Of a stretch of 32,721 nt of DNA, positions 1-7,046 are shown one piece after another (position 1 is the first letter of the stretch; every line of letters begins with the position of its first letter). Both the position numbers and the translations under genes were made by a program. Where the stretch lies: NCBI GenBank assembly GCA_017965475.1, contig JAGCPV010000156.1:1-32721 (forward strand). Direction: 5' to 3'. The DNA comes from Prevotella sp. (GTDB lineage: Bacteria > Bacteroidota > Bacteroidia > Bacteroidales > Bacteroidaceae). The notes beneath the pieces are model-generated. The model had not been told where the DNA came from and made no database searches. It saw only the letters and a program-made list of their open reading frames with translations.

Positions 1-637
1 CACGGTTGGCCTGCTGCTTGGAACCTACCTTTCCGTCGCGTGTCTGTTTGACGAGGGCGATCTCCTTTTCTTTGGAGGCGATGAGCATCAGCATCTTGGC
101 AGCGAAATAGCCGCTGGCGAAGGAGTCCTGACCGAAGAAAGAAAGAGGCTTCAGGTCGGGCATGTAGGAGTCGAGGAGCACATAGGGAATCTGGCGCTCC
201 GTCAGTTTCTCCGTGAAACGGGCTGTCTGTTCCAAGGTGGTGGGCACGATGATCACACCGTCGATCTTGGCGGAGAAGAACTCACGTACCATGCGTGTGA
301 AGGCGGCGTTGTTGAAACGCTCGTAGTAGATGAAGTTCAGGTTGATGCCGAAGTCGCGACGGAAGTCGGTACAGGCCTGTGCACCTTCCTCGATCTCGTC
401 CCAGTAGGCTTCCTGCTCGTGCTTGGGCAGTACGATATAGAAGTTGTAGGTCTTGTTGTAGGCGAGGGCAGAAGCGTACATGTTCGGACGGTAGTCCAGT
501 TCCTCCAGGGCCTTGTTGACCTTCTCCAGTGCAGCCTTACTGACATTGGGACGCTTGTGTAACACACGATCTACTGTACCCGTCGAGACACCCGCACGGG
601 CCGCAATATCCTTGATGGTAATGATTTCCTTCGGCAT
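1..637 (-). CDS. LacI-family transcriptional regulator (partial, 3' end outside window)
   Basis: This reading frame runs off the left edge, so only the first 212 residues are visible. The N-terminus (MPKEIITIKDIAARAGVS) is the classic LacI helix-turn-helix, followed by the hinge region (ALEELDYRPN) and then the start of a periplasmic-binding-protein-like effector domain. The ATG at 635-637 fits the family start exactly. The gene is divergent from the KDG kinase gene with 146 nt between the starts. LacI proteins usually control the neighbouring divergent operon in response to a sugar or sugar acid. Here that suggests control of the kdgK-eda operon by a uronate or KDG-related ligand, which is inference. 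A -7 box TACCTTTG lies on the minus strand at 657-664, only about 20 nt before the start. Confidence 0.9.
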   Translation of the reverse strand, partial: MPKEIITIKDIAARAGVSTGTVDRVLHKRPNVSKAALEKVNKALEELDYRPNMYASALAYNKTYNFYIVLPKHEQEAYWDEIEEGAQACTDFRRDFGINLNFIYYERFNNAAFTRMVREFFSAKIDGVIIVPTTLEQTARFTEKLTERQIPYVLLDSYMPDLKPLSFFGQDSFASGYFAAKMLMLIASKEKEIALVKQTRDGKVGSKQQANR

Positions 638-656
638 TGTTTCCTGTATTTTTCGG

Positions 657-664
657 CAAAGGTA
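657..664 (-). promoter_or_regulatory. Putative -7 box for the LacI-type regulator
   Basis: The minus strand reads TACCTTTG, an exact match to the Bacteroidota -7 form TAnnTTTG, 20 nt before the regulator start. No convincing -33 TTTG was found at the usual spacing. Confidence 0.5.
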
Positions 665-703
665 CAAAGAATTTTTTATTTTTACCTTAAAACCTCTTAA
701 ATA

Positions 704-735
704 TTTGCAGAACTCGGGAAATATTACTACTTTTG
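704..735 (+). promoter_or_regulatory. Promoter of the kdgK-eda operon
   Basis: A -33 TTTG at 704-707 and a -7 TACTTTTG at 728-735 are separated by 20 nt, which is ideal for the Bacteroidota primary sigma factor. The start codon at 784 lies about 48 nt downstream. I could not pick out a clear LacI palindrome by eye between the two divergent genes. Confidence 0.75.
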
Positions 736-783
736 TGCTCGCAAACGTGATAAATGTAAAATCAAACAATAAAAGCGAAAACT

Positions 784-1806
784 ATGGCAAAAATCGTAAC
801 ATTGGGCGAGATCATGCTCCGCCTGTCGCCTCAGGGCAACGACCGTTTCATTCAGAGTGAGTCCTTCCGCATCATCCCGGGTGGTGGTGAGGCTAACGTG
901 GCTGTCTCGTTGGCTAACTACGGCCATGAGGCCTATTATGTCACGAAGTTGCCGAAGCATGAGATTGGTCAGATTGCCGTTAATGCCCTCCGTCGTTTTG
1001 GCGTGAAGACTGATTATGTGACCCGTGGCGGTGACCGTATCGGTCTCTACTATGCAGAGACGGGTGCCTCGATGCGTCCTTCGAAGGTGATCTACGACCG
1101 TGCCCACTCCGCCATCGCTGAGGCTTCGCCTGCAGACTTCGACTTCGACAAGATCATGGAGGGGGCTGCGTGGTTCCACTGGAGCGGTATCACACCCGCC
1201 ATCTCGGATAAGGCTGCCGAACTGACGAAGTTGGCTTGTGAGGCTGCCAAGCGTCACGGTGTGACGGTGTCGGTCGATCTGAACTTCCGCAAGAAACTTT
1301 GGACCTCAGAGAAAGCCATCTCCATCATGCGTCCGCTGATGAAATATGTGGATGTGTGTATCGGCAATGAGGAGGATGCAGAGCTCTGTCTCGGTTTTAA
1401 GCCCGATGCAGACGTGGAGAGTGGTAAGACGGACGCAGCCGGTTACGAGGGTATCTTCAAGCAGATGATGCAGGAGTTTGGCTTCAAGTATGTTGTCTCG
1501 ACGCTCCGTGAGAGCTACAGCGCTACCTACAACGGCTGGAAGGCCCTGATCTATGACGGTAAGGAGTTCTATCAGTCGAAGCGTTATGAGATCAACCCGA
1601 TCATCGACCGTGTCGGTGGTGGTGACTCTTTCTCTGGTGGTCTGATCCATGGTCTGCTGACGAAGGCCACACAGGGTGAGGCCCTGGAGTTTGCTGTGGC
1701 TGCCTCGGCCCTGAAACATACGATCAACGGAGACTTTAATCAGGTGACCATCGAAGAGGTGGAGGCCCTCGCCGGTGGCAGTGCCAACGGCCGTGTCCAG
1801 CGCTAG
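784..1806 (+). CDS. kdgK: 2-dehydro-3-deoxygluconokinase (PfkB/ribokinase family)
   Basis: The product is expected to phosphorylate 2-keto-3-deoxygluconate (KDG) with ATP to give KDPG in the cytoplasm, a late step of pectin and uronic acid breakdown. The 340-residue protein has the PfkB N-terminal signature region (PGGGEANVAVSLANYG, about residues 33-48) and the C-terminal signature DRVGGGDSFSGG (about residues 278-289), whose aspartate is the catalytic base in this family. The next gene is a KDPG aldolase 15 nt downstream, which supports KDG as the substrate over ribose or fructose. Transcription probably starts at the promoter at 704-735 and may be controlled by the divergent LacI-type regulator. 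The stop codon is the first of two in-frame TAG triplets spaced 9 nt apart. Confidence 0.9.
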   Translation: MAKIVTLGEIMLRLSPQGNDRFIQSESFRIIPGGGEANVAVSLANYGHEAYYVTKLPKHEIGQIAVNALRRFGVKTDYVTRGGDRIGLYYAETGASMRPSKVIYDRAHSAIAEASPADFDFDKIMEGAAWFHWSGITPAISDKAAELTKLACEAAKRHGVTVSVDLNFRKKLWTSEKAISIMRPLMKYVDVCIGNEEDAELCLGFKPDADVESGKTDAAGYEGIFKQMMQEFGFKYVVSTLRESYSATYNGWKALIYDGKEFYQSKRYEINPIIDRVGGGDSFSGGLIHGLLTKATQGEALEFAVAASALKHTINGDFNQVTIEEVEALAGGSANGRVQR

Positions 1807-1815
1807 AAATACTAG
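1803..1815 (+). repeat. CTAG micro-repeat with 9-nt period at a gene junction
   Basis: CTAG occurs at 1803-1806 and 1812-1815. The first copy contains the kdgK stop codon and the second supplies another in-frame TAG. A three-copy version with the same period lies at 25327-25348 after map. Confidence 0.55.
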
Positions 1816-1821
1816 AATATT

Positions 1822-2490
1822 ATGGCAAAGTTTGATAAAATCGCAGTGATGCAGAAGATTGGCGAGGCGCCGATGGTGCCCGTCTTCTATCATAAGGATC
1901 TGGAGGTGTGCAAGAACGTCGTGAAAGCCTGTTATGAGGGTGGCGTTCGTGCCTTTGAATTCACGAATCGTGGTGACTTCGCCCATGAGGTGTTTGGCGA
2001 ACTCGTGAAGTGGGCCGACAAGTCTTGTCCCGAACTGGCCATTGGCGTGGGCTCCGTCGTGGATGCCCCCACAGCGGCACTCTATATCCAGTTGGGTGCC
2101 AACTTCGTGGTAGGTCCGCTGTTCAATCCTGATGTGGCACCTGTCTGCAACCGCCGGCTCGTACCCTATTGTCCTGGTTGTATGACTGTCTCTGAGATCG
2201 GTAAGGCTCAGGAACTGGGCTGTGACCTGACAAAGGTGTTCCCTGGCGATGTCGTCGGTCCTAACATGGTGAAGGGACTGAAGGCACCGATGCCCTGGTC
2301 GAAGATCATGGTCACGGGTGGTGTGTCTCCTGATGAGGAGAACCTCGCCAAGTGGTTCAAGGCTGGCGTCTATTGTGTGGGTATGGGCTCGAAACTCTTC
2401 CCCTCGGATAAGGTGAAGGCTGGCGACTGGCAGTATGTGACCGATAAGTGCAAGGAGGCATTCGGCTATATCGCCAAGGCTCGCGCTTAG
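1822..2490 (+). CDS. eda: 2-keto-3-deoxy-6-phosphogluconate (KDPG) aldolase
   Basis: The product cleaves KDPG to pyruvate and glyceraldehyde-3-phosphate through a Schiff base. The 222-residue length matches the family. The catalytic glutamate sits in [10 protein letters not shown] (E46) and the Schiff-base lysine in LTKVFPGD (K138); the phosphate-binding glycine-rich loop is [10 protein letters not shown] (about residues 157-166). It lies 15 nt after kdgK, so the two enzymes work in sequence on the KDG produced from uronates. The following sensor kinase begins almost immediately after the stop, so the metabolic and regulatory genes are probably co-transcribed. The FTNRGD variant of the active-site strand is what I would expect for a Bacteroidota branch, from memory. 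Confidence 0.9.
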   Translation: MAKFDKIAVMQKIGEAPMVPVFYHKDLEVCKNVVKACYEGGVRAFEFTNRGDFAHEVFGELVKWADKSCPELAIGVGSVVDAPTAALYIQLGANFVVGPLFNPDVAPVCNRRLVPYCPGCMTVSEIGKAQELGCDLTKVFPGDVVGPNMVKGLKAPMPWSKIMVTGGVSPDEENLAKWFKAGVYCVGMGSKLFPSDKVKAGDWQYVTDKCKEAFGYIAKARA

Positions 2491-2493
2491 TTG

Positions 2494-5400
2494 ATGAAAT
2501 TCTGGCTATTCATATTATCGACTATTCTCTTATCAGCCTGTTCACGTCCTGACAGACAAGCCGTGGATAGGCTGAATGATCTTTCCTATGCCTATCATTA
2601 TCGTCAGATCGACAGTACCCGCCATTATGCAGAACAGGCTTTGGCCCTTGCGGGAAACTATCATCCGGGTAGTGCTGAGGCACTGAACAACCTGGCCTTT
2701 GTCCATATCGTACGGATGGAATATGATGAGGCCGAAAGACTGTTGAGGGAGGTGGCGGAGACCACAGACAACCAGATACAGCTTTTTATCTCATACGTCC
2801 AGCAGATGCGCCTCTGTCAGCGTCGCTCCAGGAACCGTGAGTTCCATGAGTTCCGTGAGCTGGCGGATCTGGCCATGCACAGGATCCAGGAGGAGAAGGG
2901 ACAACTGTCACCACGAGAGGCCCGTCACCTGCTCTATGCAGAGACGGAATATGCTATCGTCAACTCCACCTATTATTATTACGTGGGTCTGGAGCGTCAG
3001 TCCATAGAGGCCCTGAATGCCATTGATCCGACTGAGGTTCAGCAGGATACGGCCCAGTATCTGAACTACCTCTATAATATCGGAGCGGGTGGTATCATCA
3101 CGGAGGGAACACAGCAGGAGATCAACCAACAGGAGTTCGACCACCTGATGCGCTGTTTCCTGCTGGCCCGTAAGGGCGACTATCCCTATTTCGCCGCCAA
3201 TGCCCTGGAGGCACTCTCGGAACACCTGATGGAACCGGACTTCCGTACCCGTCTGATAGAAGACAACATGCCCGCCATGAAGTTCATCAATCCTGAGGGT
3301 GTCGATGATGATATGCTGGCAGGATGGCTGGCGGAGAATGCACTCTATCTCTTCGAACAGTTCGGTGATGTGTATCAGATAGCCGGTGCCTACCGTACGC
3401 TGGCATCCTGTTATCGTCAAATTGGCGACTATGAGTCGGCCTTGTATAATCTGGAACAGGCACTTTCCGATTCCATCATCAACCAGGCGCCAGACCTGGT
3501 GGCCAGTATCCGCGAACAGCTCAGTGTGGCCTATGCCGCCATTGATGATAAACCCCAGAGCGACTATAACCGTAACCTGTACCTCGACCTGCAGGAGACC
3601 ACCCGCCAGGATCGTCAGTTGGAGGCCCGTGCCAGTCAGTTTGAGAAGACGTCGCAGCAGCTGAACATGATGCTGATAGCTGTCATCCTGGCCATCGTCC
3701 TGTTGCTCTTCTCCCTCTGGCTCTTCAACCATCTGAACAAGAAACAGGTGCCAACGGAGAATTTCGACGAACAGCTGGAGCAGCACCAGGAAGAGTTGGA
3801 GGCCATCCGTCTGAGGGTGGAGAACAGTGAGCGCAGGAATCTGGAGCAGCGGGCCAAGGTGTCGCTCGTGCATTCCGTCACACCCTTCATCGACCGCATG
3901 ATCCATGAGGTGAAACAACCTGGTGGCGGGAATATGGAATACGTCAGGGAACTCACGGATCAGATCAATATTTATAATGATGTGCTCACCCACTGGATAC
4001 AGCTTCGTCAGGGTGAGCTGAGCCTGAAGATCGAGAGTTTCCCCGTACAGGAACTCTTCGACCTGATCGCTAGGGGTAGGAAAGCCTTCCAGATGAAAGG
4101 TGTGGAGATGCAGGTGGAACCCACGGATGCTGTGGTGAAGGCGGATCCCGCCCTGACACTTTTCATGCTGAACACCCTGGCCGATAATGCGCGGAAGTTC
4201 ACCCCTCAGGGTGGACTTGTGAAGATCTCTGCCCAACAGACAGACCACTATGTCGAGATTGCCGTGGAAGACACGGGCGACGGTATGACGGCAGAGCAGT
4301 TGGCCCATCTCTTCGATGCGAAGCCCATCAGAGAGGACAATTCACAATCGGCACTCCACAATTCACAGTTCTCGCATGGCTTCGGTCTGCTTAACTGTAA
4401 GGGTATCATTGAGAAATACCGTAAGATCAGTCAGATATTCTCTGTCTGCACCATCTCCGCCACCAGCACACTGGGGAAGGGGAGCCGTCTGTTCTTCCGT
4501 CTGCCAAGAGGTGTCGTAAGACTGCTGATGATGGGGATGATGGGGACTGCCTGCGCGGTCTCCGGCTTCAGTCAGGACCATGAACCAGTCCACGTGATCT
4601 CCCGACAACTCGATGACCTTGGAAAAGCCAGTGCCTTTGCCGATTCCGCCTACTTCTCCAATATCAATGGTCATTACGAACGGACATTGCTCTTTGCCGA
4701 CTCCTGCAGGTATTACCTGAACCGTCATTATCGTGCACTGTCTCATGGTGGTCACCACCAGATGCTGCCCATTGGCAACCCGTCGCTGACGGCTCCGGAG
4801 ATCAAGTGGTATCACGACAACCTGAAGACCAACTATCATGTCATCCTCGATATCCGTAACGAGAGTGCCGTCGCTGCGTTGGCCCTGCACGAGTGGCAGC
4901 TCTATTCCTACAACAACCGCATCTACACACAGTTCTTCAAGGAGATGTCGGCAGACAACTCCCTGGGTGACTACTGTCGTGCCATGCAACAGTCCCAGAC
5001 CAACAAGACCATTGCCGTCATCCTGCTGGTTCTGCTCCTGCTCTCAATCGTGCCTGCTTATTATTTGCTCTATTACCGTCACAGGCTCTATGCCCGTTTC
5101 CTGAAGGAACAACAGCAGCAGACGGATCTCGAACTGCTGGAGGATGAGTTGCGCAGGGAGAAACTGGAAGACAATAACCTGCATGTGTCCAATGCGGTGC
5201 TCGACAACTGCCTGTCGGCCCTGAAGCACGAGACCATGTATTTCCCCAGCCGTATTCGTCAGCTCTTGGACAGCGGTGATGTGGCATCGTTGGGTGAGGT
5301 GACGGACTATTACCGTGAACTCTATGGTATCCTCAGTCAGCAGGCTATGTCTGAGGTGGAGCGTACCAAACTCCATCTGCAGCCATTGGATCATCATATC

Positions 5401-5727
5401 CTCGGTGACGAGAACCTGATTCGTCATCTCTTCGAGATCATTAGGAAACAGTCTGGTCAGAAGAAACTGGAGTGTGTCTATACGCAGAAGGACGACCACT
5501 ATGTCGAGGTGCGCGTCACCCTGCCACAGCTCAGACTCTCCGAGGAGCAGGCCCATGACCTGTTCACGCCCTCCAATGAACATATCCCTTATCTAATCTG
5601 CCGTCAGATCGTCAGGGATCATGGGGAGGCCACCAACCGTCGTGGCTGCGGGATCTATGCCACACTTATTGATGGAACAATAAATATGATCATAACATTA
5701 CCAAGCGTATGGAAAGCTTCAAAGTAA
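2494..5727 (+). CDS. Large membrane sensor histidine kinase with two kinase-like halves (DUF5112/DUF5113 type)
   Basis: I chose the ATG at 2494, which gives a lipoprotein-like start (MKFWLFILSTILLSACS). A TTG three bases earlier is less likely. Residues about 25-380 look like a TPR-type extracytoplasmic sensor, followed by a membrane helix (about 390-412), a coiled coil (about 420-455), a weak H-box (H460, VHSVTPF) and a good HATPase domain: N-box LADNARKF (about 562-569), G1 DTGDGM and G2 HGFGLL. A second hydrophobic, signal-like stretch follows at about 674-694, then another sensor region, a second helix (about 840-862), and a region with an H-E-x4-P motif (H912, ALKHETMYFPSRI) but no N-box asparagine. 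The response regulator start overlaps the end of this gene. The role is presumably signal transduction; the ligand is unknown. The DUF names are from memory of Bacteroides homologues. Confidence 0.75.
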   Translation: MKFWLFILSTILLSACSRPDRQAVDRLNDLSYAYHYRQIDSTRHYAEQALALAGNYHPGSAEALNNLAFVHIVRMEYDEAERLLREVAETTDNQIQLFISYVQQMRLCQRRSRNREFHEFRELADLAMHRIQEEKGQLSPREARHLLYAETEYAIVNSTYYYYVGLERQSIEALNAIDPTEVQQDTAQYLNYLYNIGAGGIITEGTQQEINQQEFDHLMRCFLLARKGDYPYFAANALEALSEHLMEPDFRTRLIEDNMPAMKFINPEGVDDDMLAGWLAENALYLFEQFGDVYQIAGAYRTLASCYRQIGDYESALYNLEQALSDSIINQAPDLVASIREQLSVAYAAIDDKPQSDYNRNLYLDLQETTRQDRQLEARASQFEKTSQQLNMMLIAVILAIVLLLFSLWLFNHLNKKQVPTENFDEQLEQHQEELEAIRLRVENSERRNLEQRAKVSLVHSVTPFIDRMIHEVKQPGGGNMEYVRELTDQINIYNDVLTHWIQLRQGELSLKIESFPVQELFDLIARGRKAFQMKGVEMQVEPTDAVVKADPALTLFMLNTLADNARKFTPQGGLVKISAQQTDHYVEIAVEDTGDGMTAEQLAHLFDAKPIREDNSQSALHNSQFSHGFGLLNCKGIIEKYRKISQIFSVCTISATSTLGKGSRLFFRLPRGVVRLLMMGMMGTACAVSGFSQDHEPVHVISRQLDDLGKASAFADSAYFSNINGHYERTLLFADSCRYYLNRHYRALSHGGHHQMLPIGNPSLTAPEIKWYHDNLKTNYHVILDIRNESAVAALALHEWQLYSYNNRIYTQFFKEMSADNSLGDYCRAMQQSQTNKTIAVILLVLLLLSIVPAYYLLYYRHRLYARFLKEQQQQTDLELLEDELRREKLEDNNLHVSNAVLDNCLSALKHETMYFPSRIRQLLDSGDVASLGEVTDYYRELYGILSQQAMSEVERTKLHLQPLDHHILGDENLIRHLFEIIRKQSGQKKLECVYTQKDDHYVEVRVTLPQLRLSEEQAHDLFTPSNEHIPYLICRQIVRDHGEATNRRGCGIYATLIDGTINMIITLPSVWKASK

Positions 5728-6428
5728 TCATCGTAGAGGACGTGCCCCTGGAACTGAAGGGCACGCTGGGAATAATCCGCACGGACATCCCCGAGGCGGA
5801 AGTGATAGGTACGGCTGATAATGAGCAGAGTTATTGGCGGCTGTTGAAACAGCAGAAGCCCGACCTCGTGTTGCTCGACCTGGGTCTGGGCGGATCTACG
5901 ACGGTGGGTGTGGAGATCTGCCGTCATACGAAGGAAATCCACCGCGACGTGAAGGTACTCATCTTCACGGGTGAGATCCTCAACGAGAAACTGTGGGTCG
6001 ATGTGCTCGATGCCGGAGCCGACGGCATCATCCTGAAGACGGGTGAACTGCTCACGCGCCGTGATGTCTCTGCCGTGATGGACGGCAAGCAACTGGTGTT
6101 CAACGAGCCTATCTTGGAGAAGATCGTGGAGCGCTTCAAGGCCGCCGTCAGCGGACAGCTCGTGAAACAGGAGGCCCTGGTGAACTATGAGATCGACGAG
6201 TACGACGAGCGGTTCCTCCGTCATCTGGCCCTGGGCTATACGAAGGAGCAGATCACGAACCTCCGTGGGATGCCCTTTGGCGTGAAAAGTCTGGAGAAAC
6301 GACAGAACGAACTCATCCAGAAGCTCTTCCCCGAGGGCACTTCGGGCATCAATGCCACGCGCTTGGTGGTCCGTGCTTTAGAGCTCCGTGTCCTCGACAT
6401 CGATAACCTGGAACCCGACGATGAATAA
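5709..6428 (+). CDS. Response regulator (receiver plus LuxR-like DNA-binding domain)
   Basis: The 239-residue protein has an N-terminal receiver domain with acidic pair E10/D11, phospho-acceptor D57 (LVLLDLGL), T87 (IFTGE) and K110 (ILKTGE), all the residues expected of an active receiver. The C-terminal part (about 187-230: RFLRHLALGYTKEQI, then VKSLEKRQNELIQKLF) resembles a divergent LuxR/NarL helix-turn-helix. It overlaps the end of the sensor gene by 19 nt, which strongly suggests that the two proteins are partners and translationally coupled. Its targets are not visible; the adjacent metabolic genes are obvious candidates, but this is inference. Confidence 0.85.
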   Translation: MESFKVIIVEDVPLELKGTLGIIRTDIPEAEVIGTADNEQSYWRLLKQQKPDLVLLDLGLGGSTTVGVEICRHTKEIHRDVKVLIFTGEILNEKLWVDVLDAGADGIILKTGELLTRRDVSAVMDGKQLVFNEPILEKIVERFKAAVSGQLVKQEALVNYEIDEYDERFLRHLALGYTKEQITNLRGMPFGVKSLEKRQNELIQKLFPEGTSGINATRLVVRALELRVLDIDNLEPDDE

Positions 6429-7017
6429 GAAAAACTTAGGGGTGGTTTGCCTCGCCCTCCTGATGGCCGAATGCATCCTCGTCATCCTCTCCTGGCTCCT
6501 CTCCGCCACGATGATGGAGGGCGTGCGCTCACTCCTGTCCTCAGGGGGCATCCGCTGGTTCATCGGCTCCTTCACCGACATGATGGCCTCGCCGCTGTTG
6601 GTGTGGCTCCTGTTGGCGCTCTCGGCCTACGGCTGTGTGCAGAAGAGTGGGGTAGTGGCGCTGTTCAGACACTGGTCACATATCACCTATCGTGAACGTA
6701 TCGCCCTGCGCGTGGCGACGGCCTTCCTCAGTATCTTTATCGTCATCATCATCCTGCTCACGCTGATGCCACATGCCATCCTCCTCTCGGCTACAGGTGA
6801 CCTCTTCCCCTCGGCCTTCAGCCGTTGTCTGATACCGATCATCGCCTTTGGCATCATCCTGTTCTCAGTGGCTTTCAGTATGATGGCGGGTCATGTGACA
6901 ACCCTTGCCGACATCCTCCAGCTCGTTTCTGACGGTATCGCCAACGGTGCCCCGCTCATCATCGTCCTCTTCCTGCTCATTCAACTCTGGGAGTCGATAC
7001 GCTTTGTATTCGGATAA
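6421..7017 (+). CDS. Small membrane protein resembling the N-terminal part of AbgT-family transporters
   Basis: The start at 6421 overlaps the response regulator by 8 nt; an in-frame ATG 33 nt earlier exists but adds a non-hydrophobic tail. The 198-residue protein has about five hydrophobic helices (near residues 7-29, 58-77, 97-124, 138-161 and 177-196). The segment VRSLLSSGGIRWFIGSF followed by a hydrophobic stretch and VQKSGV resembles, from memory, the SLLSxxGIRW...G(I/A)xxxSG region of AbgT (p-aminobenzoyl-glutamate transporters). Those transporters are about 500 residues long, so this is either a dedicated half-size family member or unrelated to transport. A hairpin terminator follows directly. 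Confidence 0.5.
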   Translation: MNKKNLGVVCLALLMAECILVILSWLLSATMMEGVRSLLSSGGIRWFIGSFTDMMASPLLVWLLLALSAYGCVQKSGVVALFRHWSHITYRERIALRVATAFLSIFIVIIILLTLMPHAILLSATGDLFPSAFSRCLIPIIAFGIILFSVAFSMMAGHVTTLADILQLVSDGIANGAPLIIVLFLLIQLWESIRFVFG

Positions 7018-7020
7018 GAA

Positions 7021-7046
7021 AAAGGGCTCCGTTTGGAGCCCCTTCT
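7021..7046. terminator. Bidirectional terminator between convergent genes
   Basis: A perfect 7-bp GC-rich stem (GGGCTCC at 7024-7030, GGAGCCC at 7035-7041) with a 4-nt loop lies between the convergent ends of the AbgT-like gene and the GH5 gene. A T-rich tract follows on both strands (CTTCTTTATTT on plus, TTTTTCTTAT on minus), so it can serve both genes. Confidence 0.8.

Noticed and set aside
2908..4308. Long open frame (466 codons) antisense to the sensor kinase gene
   Set aside because: It lies fully inside a well-supported gene with kinase motifs, has no promoter and shows no recognisable domain; it is a codon-bias shadow.
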